64,000 nt of DNA from Albimonas sp036154955 (GTDB lineage: Bacteria > Pseudomonadota > Alphaproteobacteria > Rhodobacterales > Rhodobacteraceae): the NCBI GenBank assembly GCA_036154955.1, contig JAYZWL010000067.1, positions 68,990 through 132,989 on the forward strand, written 5' to 3'. The position numbers and the translations under genes are program-made. Under the pieces are notes generated by a model, which did no database searches, was not told the origin of the DNA, and saw only the letters and a program-made list of their open reading frames with translations. This document shows positions 44,437 through 53,522 of the stretch, in pieces; position 1 is the stretch's first letter, and each line of letters opens with the position of its first letter.

Positions 44437-46412
44437 CAGTGGGCGCTCCCGCCGACGGAGAGCCAGGTCACGAGGATCGAGACGCCGATCAGCATGACGA
44501 AGGCGTAATGGAACACGTATCCCGACTGGCCGCGGCCCGCGAGCCGCGTGACCCAGGGGATGATCCCCATGGCCACCCCGTTGATCGCGCCGTCGACCGT
44601 CGCCGTGTCGCCCTTCTTCCAGAAGAAGGAGCCGAGCCACATGGCCGGGCGCACGATGATCAGCGCGTAGAGCTCGTCGAAATACCACTTGTTGAGCAGG
44701 AACTGATAGGCGCCGTGATGGCGCTCCGCCAGCTCGCGCGGCAGGGACGGGTTGACGATGTAGAACCACCAGCTGACCGCGAACCCGCCGAGCATCGCCA
44801 GGAACGGCGCGAGCTTCACCAGCGCCGGCACCGAGTGGCTGTCATGCATGACGTGGTTGGTCTCGTGGTTCATGTAGATCGCCGCGCCGAACCATTCCTC
44901 CGAATGATGGCCGATGAAGCCGCCGAAGAAGGCCATGCCCGCCAGCACCGCGCCCGCGCCGAGGATGTAGAGCGGCCACATCATCACCGCCGGGCTCTCA
45001 TGCGCATGCTCCCAGTGCTTCCGGTCGCGGGTCTCCCCGTAGAAGGTCAGGAAGATCAGGCGCCAGGAGTAGAAGGAGGTGAAGGCCGCCGCGATCACCA
45101 GCAGGGTGAAGGAGAACTCGCCGACCGCGGTATGGGCCGCGAAGGCGCCCTCGATGATCGCGTCCTTCGACACGAAGCCGGCGAAGCCGATCGGCAGGCC
45201 CAGCAGGTCGTAGGAGAACGGGATGCCGACGCCGGTGATGGCCAGCGTGCCCAGCATCATCATCGCGAAGGTGACGGGGATCTTCTCCTTCAGCTGGCCG
45301 TATTTCCGCATGTCCTGCTCATGGTGCATCGCGTGGATGACCGAGCCGGCCCCGAGGAACAGCAGCGCCTTGAAGAAGGCGTGAGTGAACAGGTGGAACA
45401 TCGCCGCCTGGTAGTAACCCACGCCCGCCGCGACGAACATGTAGCCGAGCTGCGAGCAGGTCGAATAGGCGATCACCCGCTTGATGTCGTTCTGCACCAG
45501 CCCGACCGTCGCCGCGAAGAAGGCGGTGATGCCGCCGACCACGGTGATGAAGCCGGTGGCCATCGGCGCGTATTCCATGATCGGCGACATGCGGCAGACG
45601 AGGAACACGCCCGCGGTCACCATGGTCGCCGCGTGGATCAGCGCCGAAACCGGGGTCGGCCCCTCCATCGCGTCGGGCAGCCAGGTGTGCAGCATGAACT
45701 GCGCCGACTTGCCCATGGCGCCGATGAACAGCAGGAAGCAGGCCAGCTCCGCCGCGTTCCAGTCGGTCCACAGGAACCGCACCGAGGTCTCCGCCAGGTG
45801 ATGGGCCTGCCCGAAGATGGTGTCGAGCTCAATCGAGTCGGTCAGCAGGTAGAGCGTGAAGATGCCCAGCAGGAAGCCGAAATCGCCGACGCGGTTGACC
45901 ACGAAGGCCTTCATCGCCGCGGCGTTGGCCGAGGGCTTCTTCCACCAGAACCCGATCAGCAGGTAGGAGGCGACGCCCACCCCCTCCCAGCCGAAGAACA
46001 GCTGCAGCAGGTTGTCGCCCGTCACCAGCGCCAGCATGGCGAAGGAGAAGAAGGACAGGTAGGCGAAGAAGCGCGGCTTGGCGTCGTCCTCCTCCATGTA
46101 GCCCATGGAGTAGAGGTGAACGAGCGCCGAGACCGAGCAGACCACGCACAGCATCACCGAGGTCAGCCGGTCGAGCCGGATGCCCCAGTCGATGGCGAGC
46201 GTCCCGCTGTCCACCCAGCGCATCAGCACCAGATGCTCCGCCTCCTCGGGCAGCGCGAAGAACACGATCCAGGCGAAGACGGCCGCGACCATCATGATGC
46301 CGGTGGTGACCAGCATCGCGCCCTTCTCGCCCGTCCAGCGCCAGCCGAAGCCGGCGATCAGCGACCCGGCGAAGGGGGCGAGCAGAATGAAGAGGACCAG
46401 GCTTTCGAGCAT
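44436..46412 (-). CDS. nuoL: NADH-quinone oxidoreductase subunit L
   Basis: NuoL is the distal antiporter-like subunit, carrying the long lateral helix HL at its C-terminus. The 658-residue protein has FFGWEGVGVASYLLIGFWW, FMLHTWLPDAMEGPTPVSALIHAATMV is represented by MLHTWLPDAMEGPTPVS, and KRVIAYSTCSQLGYMFVAAG. The C-terminal region (FLLNKWYFDELYALII) is the HL anchor. It starts four bases after the nuoK stop and overlaps nuoM by one base. All expected charged residues in the central helices appear intact. Confidence 0.95.
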
Positions 46413-46416
46413 CGGA

Positions 46417-46737
46417 TCAGCCCTTCATCATGTTCACGTCCTCGACCGCGATGCTTCCGCGGTTGCGGAAGAAGCAGACGAGGATGGCGAGGCCGATGGC
46501 GGCCTCGGCCGCCGCGACGGTCAGCACGAACAGGGTGAACACCTGCCCGGCGAGGTCGCCGAGATGCGCCGAAAAGGCCACGAAATTGATGTTGACCGCG
46601 AGCAGCATGAGCTCGATCGACATCAGGATGATGATGATGTTCTTCCGGTTCAGGAAGATCCCGAAGATGCCGGTGACGAAAAGGATCGCCCCCACCGTCA
46701 GATAGTGCTCGAGGCCGATGCCCGCCGCGCTGTCCAT
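46417..46737 (-). CDS. nuoK: NADH-quinone oxidoreductase subunit K
   Basis: NuoK is a small three-helix membrane subunit next to the E-channel of complex I. The 106-residue product has the two conserved intramembrane glutamates: in MSIELMLLAVNINFVAF and in LTVAAAEAAIGLAILV. The N-terminus (MDSAAGIGLEHYLTVGA) is a few residues longer than the ~101-residue norm. It lies 22 bases downstream of nuoJ. Confidence 0.95.
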   Translation of the reverse strand: MDSAAGIGLEHYLTVGAILFVTGIFGIFLNRKNIIIILMSIELMLLAVNINFVAFSAHLGDLAGQVFTLFVLTVAAAEAAIGLAILVCFFRNRGSIAVEDVNMMKG

Positions 46738-46759
46738 GTCAGTCCCCTTCGTCCCGAAC

Positions 46760-47374
46760 TCAGATGCCCTGGCCCGGCTTGATGTCTTTCAGCTCGATCG
46801 CCTCGTGCCGCTCGCGGTGCATCTGGGCGATCACGCTCTGCCGCTTGACCCCCGGCTTGTGGCGCAGGGTCAGCACGATGGCGCCGATCATCGCCACCAG
46901 CAGCACCATGCCCGCGAGCTGGAAGAGCAGCACGTAGTCGGTGTAGATCAGCCGCCCCAGCGCGCGGGTGTTCTCCACATCCGCGGGGATCGGCGCGACG
47001 GCGGCGCGCAGCTCGGGCGCGGCGTCCGCGAAGACCCAGGACCCGGCCACCAGGCCCAGCTGGATCAGCAGCACCAGCCCGATCAGCAGGCCCACCGGCA
47101 GATAGTCGGAGAAGCCCGCGCGAAGCTCGGCGAAGTCGACGTCGAGCATCATCACCACGAACAGGAACAGCACCGCCACCGCGCCCACGTAGACGATGGC
47201 CAGCAGCATGGCCACGAACTCCGCCCCCACCAGCACGAACAGGCCGGAGCAGGAGAAGAAGGCCAGGATCAGCCACAGCACCGAATGCACCGGGTTGCGG
47301 GCCAGCACGGTCAGCAGCCCGGCGGCGATGGCCGAACAGGCGAACAGGTAGAAGGCGATCGTGGCCACGGTCAT
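46760..47374 (-). CDS. nuoJ: NADH-quinone oxidoreductase subunit J
   Basis: NuoJ is a five-helix membrane subunit. The 204-residue product shows AFYLFACSAIAAGLLTVLARNPVHSVL at the N-terminus (quoted in part: NPVHSVLWLILAFF), the key helix GAEFVAMLLAIVYVGAVAVL and MMLDVDF. Its gene is separated from nuoI by an inserted lipoprotein gene and about 110 bases of non-coding DNA, so the continuity of the operon is interrupted here. Confidence 0.95.
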   Translation of the reverse strand: MTVATIAFYLFACSAIAAGLLTVLARNPVHSVLWLILAFFSCSGLFVLVGAEFVAMLLAIVYVGAVAVLFLFVVMMLDVDFAELRAGFSDYLPVGLLIGLVLLIQLGLVAGSWVFADAAPELRAAVAPIPADVENTRALGRLIYTDYVLLFQLAGMVLLVAMIGAIVLTLRHKPGVKRQSVIAQMHRERHEAIELKDIKPGQGI

Positions 47375-47408
47375 GCGCAGATCCTCTTGTCGCGCGCCGG
47401 CCCGAGGC

Positions 47409-47834
47409 TCAGCGGCAGTCGTTTCCGCGGGCCCGCCAGGACACCGCCCGCCAGGGCGCGTCCGGCGCTGGGTCCGCCCGCTCGAATTCCAGTTCCAGGT
47501 CGCACCAGCGTCGGTAGGTGCGCGGCGAGGCCCAGCCGGCCCCGTAGCCGAAGGCGTAGCCCGGCCGGCCGTAGCCGTAGCCGTAGCCCCAGGGTCCGAA
47601 CGGCCCCCAGGGGTAGGGATCGGGCACGACCTCCAGCTTCGCCGTGGACCAGCGCAGGATGCGCCGCCCCTCGGCCTCGGTGGTCGCGTCGGGCACGCCC
47701 ATTTCGCGCACCAGCGACAGTTCCGTGCGGCCCATCAGGGCGCCCATCCGCTCCGCGCGGCTCGGCGCGTCGGTGGTGGCGCAGCCCGCGACCAGCAGCG
47801 CCGGCGCAAGGCAAATCGCGAGCAAGCGTCGCAT
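47409..47834 (-). CDS. Small lipoprotein embedded between nuoI and nuoJ
   Basis: The 141-residue protein has a lipoprotein signal peptide with lipobox LVAGC (Cys18) and no Asp at +2, so outer-membrane sorting is expected. The first half (GRTELSLVREMGVPDATTEAEGRRI, quoted in part: RTELSLVREMGVPDATTE) resembles the small SmpA/OmlA-like fold where a Gly-x-Thr helix precedes a G-x-P turn. The middle is Tyr/Gly/Pro-rich (WGPFGPWGYGYGYGRPGYA) and the end has two cysteines (RRWCDLE, NDC). It sits in the complex I operon on the same strand, 78 bases after nuoI and 34 before nuoJ. A periplasmic or outer-membrane role seems unrelated to NADH oxidation; it may be a hitch-hiker or an assembly factor. Confidence 0.7.
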   Translation of the reverse strand: MRRLLAICLAPALLVAGCATTDAPSRAERMGALMGRTELSLVREMGVPDATTEAEGRRILRWSTAKLEVVPDPYPWGPFGPWGYGYGYGRPGYAFGYGAGWASPRTYRRWCDLELEFERADPAPDAPWRAVSWRARGNDCR

Positions 47835-47912
47835 TCGACATCTCCCGTTCCCCCTTCTCCGACCCTCGGTCAGCGGCGCCCCGCAAAGCCCGCGATCCCT
47901 GACGCCCCGCCC

Positions 47913-48404
47913 TCAGCGGTAGGGCGCGTCCAGCTCCAGGTTGCGGGCGATCTCCCGCTCCCAGCGTTCGCCGTTCGCGAGCAGCTTGTCCTTGTTGTAG
48001 AACAGCTCCTCGCGCGTCTCGGTGGCGAATTCGAAATTCGGCCCCTCGACGATCGCGTCCACCGGGCAGGCTTCCTGGCAGAAGCCGCAATAGATGCACT
48101 TGGTCATGTCGATGTCGTAGCGCGTGGTCCGGCGGCTGCCGTCCTCCCGCGGTTCGGCCTCGATGGTGATGGCCTGCGCCGGGCAGATCGCCTCGCACAG
48201 CTTGCAGGCGATGCAGCGTTCCTCGCCGTTCGGGTAGCGGCGCAGCGCATGCTCGCCCCGGAACCGCGGCGAGAGCGGGCCCTTTTCGAACGGGTAGTTC
48301 AGCGTCGCCTTGGGCTTGAAGAAGTATTTGAAGCCCAGGCGGAACCCCGCGACGAAGTCGGCGAGCACGAAGTATCGCGCGGCGCGGGCGTAGGAGAAGG
48401 CCAT
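47913..48404 (-). CDS. nuoI: NADH-quinone oxidoreductase subunit I
   Basis: NuoI carries iron-sulfur clusters N6a and N6b on the peripheral arm near the membrane. The 163-residue protein has two CxxCxxCxxxCP motifs: C64, C67, C70, C74 (CIACKLCEAICP) and C103, C106, C109, C113 (CIYCGFCQEACP), preceded by the amphipathic N-terminus (ARAARYFVLADFVAGFRLGF). The gene follows nuoH by 12 bases. Length matches Rhodobacter and Paracoccus homologues. Confidence 0.96.
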   Translation of the reverse strand: MAFSYARAARYFVLADFVAGFRLGFKYFFKPKATLNYPFEKGPLSPRFRGEHALRRYPNGEERCIACKLCEAICPAQAITIEAEPREDGSRRTTRYDIDMTKCIYCGFCQEACPVDAIVEGPNFEFATETREELFYNKDKLLANGERWEREIARNLELDAPYR

Positions 48405-48416
48405 GTCAGATGCTCC

Positions 48417-49439
48417 TTACCAGCGGGCGTAGCCGGGGACGCCGTACTGCGCCAGGCCGGCGGCGATCACCACCCAGGCCAGCGACAGCGGCAGGAAGAC
48501 CTTCCAGCCGATGCGCATCAGCTGGTCGTAGCGGAAGCGCGGCACGACGGCCTTCACCATGGCGAACATGAAGAAGAAGAACACCGCCTTGAGCACGAAC
48601 CAGAACACCCCGTCCGGCAGACCCGGGATCGGCGACAGCCAGCCGCCGAAGAACAGCGTGGTCATCAGCGCGCACATCAGCGTGATGGCCATGTACTCGC
48701 CGATCATGAACAGCAGGTAGGGCGTGGACGAATACTCGACCTGGTAGCCCGCCACCAGCTCGGATTCAGCTTCCGGCAGGTCGAAGGGCGGACGGTTGGT
48801 CTCGGCCAGCGCGGAGATGAAGAACATGATCATCACCGGGAAATGCGGCAGCCAGTACCAGGAGAACATGCCGTAGTCGCCCCGCTGCGCCTCCACGATC
48901 GCCGACAGGTTCAGCGACCCGGTGGAGATCAGCACGCCCACGATGATCAGGCCGATCGAGACCTCATAGGAAATCATCTGCGCCGCGGAGCGAAGACCGC
49001 CCAGGAACGGGTATTTGGAGTTCGACGCCCAGCCGCCCATGATCACGCCGTAGACCTCCAGCGAGGACACGGCGAAGATGAACAGGATGCCGACATTGAT
49101 GTCGGACACCACCCAGCCCGCGTTGAACGGCACCACCGCCCAGGCGATGGTCGCCAGCACGAAGGAGATCATCGGCGCCAGGAAGAACACGGTCTTGTCC
49201 GCGCCCGCCGGCACCACGATCTCCTTCATCGCGAACTTCAGGAAGTCGGCGAAGGACTGCATCAGGCCGAACGGCCCGACCACGTTGATCGACTTGCGAA
49301 GCTGCACCGCGCCCCAGACCTTTCGGTCCATCCACAGAAGGAAGGCGAGGCTGACCAGCAGGCAGACGGTGACCACCAGGCACTGCAGCAGGATCAAGAG
49401 GCCGGGAAGGCCGTAATCGGACCAGAAGCCGGTTTCCAT
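48417..49439 (-). CDS. nuoH: NADH-quinone oxidoreductase subunit H
   Basis: NuoH joins the membrane and peripheral arms and forms much of the quinone channel. The 340-residue, eight-helix protein contains MDRKVWGAVQLRKSINVVGP (the conserved ERR/RxGP loop is replaced by DRKVWGAVQLRKS-type sequence, as in other Rhodobacterales), AETNRPPFDLPEAESELVAGYQVEYSS quoted in part as NRPPFDLPEAESELVAGY, and FRYDQLMRIGWKVFLPLSL. It starts five bases after nuoG. Confidence 0.95.
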   Translation of the reverse strand: METGFWSDYGLPGLLILLQCLVVTVCLLVSLAFLLWMDRKVWGAVQLRKSINVVGPFGLMQSFADFLKFAMKEIVVPAGADKTVFFLAPMISFVLATIAWAVVPFNAGWVVSDINVGILFIFAVSSLEVYGVIMGGWASNSKYPFLGGLRSAAQMISYEVSIGLIIVGVLISTGSLNLSAIVEAQRGDYGMFSWYWLPHFPVMIMFFISALAETNRPPFDLPEAESELVAGYQVEYSSTPYLLFMIGEYMAITLMCALMTTLFFGGWLSPIPGLPDGVFWFVLKAVFFFFMFAMVKAVVPRFRYDQLMRIGWKVFLPLSLAWVVIAAGLAQYGVPGYARW

Positions 49440-49444
49440 CGCGA

Positions 49445-51469
49445 TTACTCCGCGGCCATTGGTTTCGCTGCGCGCTCGGCGCGCAGGCGGGAAAGCTCGG
49501 CCAGCACCGTGGAGGCGCGGCAGATCGGGTTGACCAGGTAGTGGTCGGAAAGCGCGGGGACGAAGGCGCCGTGGCCAAGCACCCCGAGCTCCGGCGCCTC
49601 ATGCGCGTTCTGGGGGACCGTGTCGAGACGGGCCAAGTGCGGAACCGCCTCGAACATCGCCTTGCGCAGCGCGGCCAGCCCGTCATAGGGCAGCGTCTGG
49701 CCCATCGTGGCGGACAGCGCCCGCAGGATCGCCCAGTTCTCCCGCGCTTCGCCCGGCGGGAAGCCGGCGCGGTTGGCGAGCTGCGGGCGGCCTTCGGTGT
49801 TCACGAAGATCCCCGATTCCTCGGTCCAGGCGGCGCCCGGCAGGATCACGTCGGCGCGATGCGCGCCCCGGTCGCCGTGGGAGCCCTGATAGACCACGAA
49901 GGGCCCGGCGGGGATATCCAGCTCGTCCGCGCCCAGGTTCAGGATCACGTCGGCTTCCAGCGCCTTCGCCACCCCGCCCTCGGCGACCACGCCCAGATCC
50001 AGCCCGCCGACGCGGCTCGCCGCGCCGTGCAGGACCAGGAAGCCGCTTTCGCCCAGCTCGGCGATCTTCATGGCGGCGGCGAGCGCCGCGGCGCCGTCCT
50101 CCCGGACCAGGGCGCCCTGCCCGATCACCACAACCGACTTCTTGCCCTTCACCGGCTCCCAGTCCGAGGCGGGCTTGTTCACCACCTCGGCCAGCGCGTC
50201 GGGGCCGGTCCCGAGATGGTCGTAGTCGTAGGTCAGGTCCACGGCCGGGCCGATCAGCCCGACGCGGGCGCCGTTGATCCAGGCCTTGCGGATGCGGGCG
50301 TTGAGCACCGGCGCTTCCGTGCGCGGGTCGGTCCCGACCAGCAGGATCAGCTCGGCGTCGTCCAAATCCTCGATCTTCGCGGTGCCGGCGTAGGACGCGC
50401 GGTTGCCCGCCTCCAGCGCCGCGCCGTCGGTGCGGCATTCCACGACGCCGCCCAGGCTCTCGACCAGGCCCTTGAGCGCGAACATCGCCTCGGTGGACGC
50501 AAGGTCCCCGGCGAGGCCCGAGACGGTCTTGCCCTCGGCCGCCTCGGCGATGGCGGCGAAGGCCTCGCCCCAGGTGGCCGGGGTCAGCTTGCCGCCCTTG
50601 CGCACATAGGGCTTGTCCAGCCGCTGCCGGCGCAGCCCGTCCCACACGAAGCGGGACCGGTCGGCCAGCCATTCCTCGTTCACCCCGTCATGGTTGCGGG
50701 GCACGATGCGCATGACCTCGCGCCCGCGGACGTCCACCCGGATGGAGGACCCCAGCGCGTCGATGACGTCGATGGTCTCGGTCTTCTTCAGCTCCCACGG
50801 CCGCGCGGTGAAGGCGTAGGGCTTGGAGGTCAGCGCGCCCACCGGGCACAGGTCGATGACGTTGCCCTGCATTTCCGAGGTCAGGGTCTGCGAGAGGTAG
50901 GAGGTGATCTCCGAATCCTCGCCCCGCCCGGTCTGCCCCATCTCCGGCACGCCGGCGACTTCGGTGATGAAGCGCACGCAGCGGGTGCAGGAGATGCAGC
51001 GCGTCATGCAGGTCTCGACCAGCGGGCCGAGATCCATGTCCACCGCCGCCCGCTTCGGCTCCCGATACCGCGAGAAATCCACCCCGTAGGCCATCGCCTG
51101 GTCCTGCAGGTCGCACTCGCCGCCCTGGTCGCAGATCGGGCAGTCCAGCGGGTGGTTGATGAGCAGGAACTCCATCACCCCCTCGCGGGCCTTCTTGACC
51201 ATGGGGGTGTTGGTGAACACCTCCGGCGGCTGGCCCTCCGGTCCCGGGCGCAGGTCGCGCACCTGCATGGCGCAGGAGGCGGCGGGCTTGGGCGGCCCGC
51301 CCTTCACCTCGACGAGGCACATGCGGCAGTTGCCGGCGATCGACAGGCGCTCATGGTAGCAGAAGCGCGGCACCTCCACCCCGGCCTGCTCGCAGGCCTG
51401 CAGGATGGTCATGGCGCCATCGACCTCGATGACCGTTCCGTCGATGCTGATCTTGCTGGTCTTGGTCAT
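49445..51469 (-). CDS. nuoG: NADH-quinone oxidoreductase subunit G
   Basis: NuoG (75 kDa-type) is the large iron-sulfur subunit holding clusters N1b, N4 and N5. The 674-residue protein has the N-terminal 2Fe-2S domain (EVPRFCYHERLSIAGNCRMCLVE, quoted in part: FCYHERLSIAGNCRMCLVE), the His/Cys N5 motif (NHPLDCPICDQGGECDLQDQ), the N4 motif (CMTRCISCTRCVRF) and a degenerate molybdopterin-oxidoreductase domain. There is no extra N7 cysteine set, as expected for the mitochondrial-like 670-residue form. A DUF3291 gene precedes it by four bases. Confidence 0.95.
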   Translation of the reverse strand: MTKTSKISIDGTVIEVDGAMTILQACEQAGVEVPRFCYHERLSIAGNCRMCLVEVKGGPPKPAASCAMQVRDLRPGPEGQPPEVFTNTPMVKKAREGVMEFLLINHPLDCPICDQGGECDLQDQAMAYGVDFSRYREPKRAAVDMDLGPLVETCMTRCISCTRCVRFITEVAGVPEMGQTGRGEDSEITSYLSQTLTSEMQGNVIDLCPVGALTSKPYAFTARPWELKKTETIDVIDALGSSIRVDVRGREVMRIVPRNHDGVNEEWLADRSRFVWDGLRRQRLDKPYVRKGGKLTPATWGEAFAAIAEAAEGKTVSGLAGDLASTEAMFALKGLVESLGGVVECRTDGAALEAGNRASYAGTAKIEDLDDAELILLVGTDPRTEAPVLNARIRKAWINGARVGLIGPAVDLTYDYDHLGTGPDALAEVVNKPASDWEPVKGKKSVVVIGQGALVREDGAAALAAAMKIAELGESGFLVLHGAASRVGGLDLGVVAEGGVAKALEADVILNLGADELDIPAGPFVVYQGSHGDRGAHRADVILPGAAWTEESGIFVNTEGRPQLANRAGFPPGEARENWAILRALSATMGQTLPYDGLAALRKAMFEAVPHLARLDTVPQNAHEAPELGVLGHGAFVPALSDHYLVNPICRASTVLAELSRLRAERAAKPMAAE

Positions 51470-51473
51470 TGCG

Positions 51474-51980
51474 TCACGCCGCCTCCGCGTCGCCGCAGCC
51501 CCGGGTCTTCCAGAGATGCGCGTCCTTCAGGTCCGCCCAGCCGAAGGCCTCCGCCGAAGGCCCCTCGGCCTCCAGCTTCGCCAGCCGGGCCACGCCGTCC
51601 GCCACCGTGGGGCGGGTCCCTTCGGGAACCCACCACATCACCAGCCGGTGACTGTCCGTCGCGTCATACCATTCCGCCCGCCGCGCGTAGAACGCCCGGT
51701 GGACCGTGTTCCATACGAAATGCTCGAGCGAGGCCGCGTCCGCCCAGACCGAGAGGGTCGAGGCCATGCGCGGGTTGCCGCCGAGCGCGCCCTGCGCGTC
51801 GAGCTGCTCGCGCTCCATCTCCTCCGACGACAGCCGCCAGACGAAGCCCGGCGCCCGCTCGGCCAGCGCGTTGACGCGCGGCTCGTTGTCGGCGAAGTCC
51901 GCGACCCGCGGATCGTCCCAGTCGTAGCGCAGGACGCCGCAGTTGAACTCGGCCAGGTGATGTCCGGCGGGCTGGATCAT
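51474..51980 (-). CDS. DUF3291 domain protein inserted between nuoF and nuoG
   Basis: This 168-residue soluble protein matches DUF3291 (dimeric alpha-beta barrel superfamily): HHLAEFNCGVLRYDWDDPR, then MASTLSVWADAASLEHFVWN, HRAFYARRAEWYD and LVMWWVPEGTRPTVADGVARL. Relatives of this fold include monooxygenase-like and stress-related proteins; no function is established. The ATG overlaps the nuoF stop (ATGA, 51977-51980) and its stop is four bases from nuoG, so it is translated with complex I. Its codon use looks like its neighbours. It is one of three extra reading frames in the operon. Confidence 0.8.
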   Translation of the reverse strand: MIQPAGHHLAEFNCGVLRYDWDDPRVADFADNEPRVNALAERAPGFVWRLSSEEMEREQLDAQGALGGNPRMASTLSVWADAASLEHFVWNTVHRAFYARRAEWYDATDSHRLVMWWVPEGTRPTVADGVARLAKLEAEGPSAEAFGWADLKDAHLWKTRGCGDAEAA

Positions 51981-53266
51981 TCCGCGGCCACCGCCGAGAC
52001 GCGGCCGGTCTTCTTCGCCTTGATGCGGTCCTCGATCTCGTTGCGGTAGTGCCGGATCAGGCCCTGGATCGGCCAGGCCGCCGCGTCGCCGAGCGCGCAG
52101 ATGGTGTGGCCCTCGACCTGCTTGGTGACGTCCAGCAGCATGTCGATCTCCTCGACCTCCGCCTCGCCGGTCACCAGGCGGTCCATCACCCGCATCATCC
52201 AGCCGGTGCCTTCCCGGCAGGGCGTGCACTGGCCGCAGCTCTCGTGCTTGAAGAACTTCGACAGCCGCCACACCGCCTTGATGACGTCGGTCTGCTGGTC
52301 GATGACGATGGCGCAGGCGGTGCCGAAGGAGGACTTCAGCTCCCGCATCCCGTCATAATCCATGATGGCGTCCTCGCACTGGGACGCGGGGATGATCGGG
52401 CAGGACGCGCCGCCGGGGATCACCGCCTTGAGGTTCTTCCAGCCGCCCCGAACGCCGCCGCCATGCTTCTCGATCAGCTCGCGCAGCGGGATCGACATCG
52501 CCTCCTCGACCACGCAGGGCGTGTTCACATGCCCGGTCAGGCCGAACAGCTTGGTGCCGGCGTTGTTCGGCCGACCGAAGCCCGCGAACCAGTCGCCGCC
52601 CCGGCGCAGGATGGTCGGGGCCACGGCGATGGATTCGACGTTGTTCACCGTGGTCGGGCAGCCGTAGAGGCCGGTGTTGGCCGGGAACGGCGGCTTGAGC
52701 CGCGGCATGCCCTTGCGTCCCTCGAGGCTTTCGAGCAGCGCGGTTTCCTCGCCGCAGATATAGGCGCCCGCGCCGTGATGCAGGATCACGTCGAAGCCCC
52801 AGCCATGGGCGTCCGGCCCCAGCAGGCCCGCGTCGTAGCATTCGTCGATCGCGGATTGCAGCGCCTCGCGCTCCCGGATGAACTCGCCGCGGATGTAGAT
52901 GTAGGCGGCGTGCGCGCCCATCGCGAAACCGGCGACCACGCAGCCCTCGATCAGGGTGTGCGGGTCATGGCGCATGATCTCGCGGTCCTTGCAGGTCGCC
53001 GGCTCGGATTCGTCGGCGTTGACCACCAGGTAATGCGGCCGGCCGTCGGATTCCTTGGGCATGAACGACCACTTGAGCCCGGTCGGGAACCCCGCCCCGC
53101 CGCGCCCGCGCAGGCCGGATTTCTTCATCTCGTCGATGATGGCGTCGCGGCCGCGGGCCAGGATCCCCGCGGTGTCGTCCCAGAGCCCCCGGGCCCGGGC
53201 GCCGGCCAGCGTGCGGTCCTTCATCCCGTAGATGTTCTGGAAGATCCGGTCCTCGTCGCGCAGCAT
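51977..53266 (-). CDS. nuoF: NADH-quinone oxidoreductase subunit F (NADH- and FMN-binding)
   Basis: NuoF binds NADH, FMN and cluster N3 and is the electron entry point of complex I. The 429-residue protein has the NADH/FMN motifs GLRGRGGAGFPTGLKWSFMP and YICGEETALLESLEG, and the N3 cluster motif ESCGQCTPCREGTGW, with the fourth cysteine in HTICALGDA. The ATG at 53266 is chosen because AAGGAGTGACG lies at the right distance; the longer frame is a shadow. A DUF5337 gene precedes it by five bases. Confidence 0.95.
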   Translation of the reverse strand: MLRDEDRIFQNIYGMKDRTLAGARARGLWDDTAGILARGRDAIIDEMKKSGLRGRGGAGFPTGLKWSFMPKESDGRPHYLVVNADESEPATCKDREIMRHDPHTLIEGCVVAGFAMGAHAAYIYIRGEFIREREALQSAIDECYDAGLLGPDAHGWGFDVILHHGAGAYICGEETALLESLEGRKGMPRLKPPFPANTGLYGCPTTVNNVESIAVAPTILRRGGDWFAGFGRPNNAGTKLFGLTGHVNTPCVVEEAMSIPLRELIEKHGGGVRGGWKNLKAVIPGGASCPIIPASQCEDAIMDYDGMRELKSSFGTACAIVIDQQTDVIKAVWRLSKFFKHESCGQCTPCREGTGWMMRVMDRLVTGEAEVEEIDMLLDVTKQVEGHTICALGDAAAWPIQGLIRHYRNEIEDRIKAKKTGRVSAVAAE

Positions 53267-53271
53267 CCGCG

Positions 53272-53493
53272 TCACTCCTTGCCGGCGCCGCGGCGCCAGA
53301 TGTTGAACAGGGTCACGACCGCCCAGCCGAGCGCCGCGAGGCACGCCATGTCGATGAGGAAGGCGTAGCGCACCGGCAGCCCCAGCGCGCCGCCGGCGGC
53401 GCTCAGCGCCATCCAGCCGACGAAGGCGACCAGGATGACGATGCTCGCCAGCCTCGCCTGCGCCCTGTCGCGGTCGCTGCGCACGCGCTCCAT
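53272..53493 (-). CDS. DUF5337 small membrane protein between nuoE and nuoF
   Basis: The 73-residue product has two hydrophobic helices (ASIVILVAFVGWMALSAAGG and YAFLIDMACLAALGWAVVTL) flanked by a charged start (RVRSDRDRAQARL) and a basic end (RRGAGKE). This is the DUF5337 family known from Rhodobacterales complex I operons. The ATG at 53493 directly abuts AGGAGG, which is too close; the GTG three codons later (53484) has ideal spacing from AGGAGG and may be the real start. It lies 29 bases after nuoE and five before nuoF. A role in complex I assembly or stability is possible but unproven. Confidence 0.75.
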   Translation of the reverse strand: MERVRSDRDRAQARLASIVILVAFVGWMALSAAGGALGLPVRYAFLIDMACLAALGWAVVTLFNIWRRGAGKE

Positions 53494-53522
53494 CCTCCTC
53501 AGGACCCCCTTTGTCCCCGGCC

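Noticed and set aside
44439..46538. A 699-codon plus-strand frame opposite nuoL
   Set aside because: Its translation is dominated by His, Glu, Gln and Arg typical of an antisense frame to membrane protein genes.
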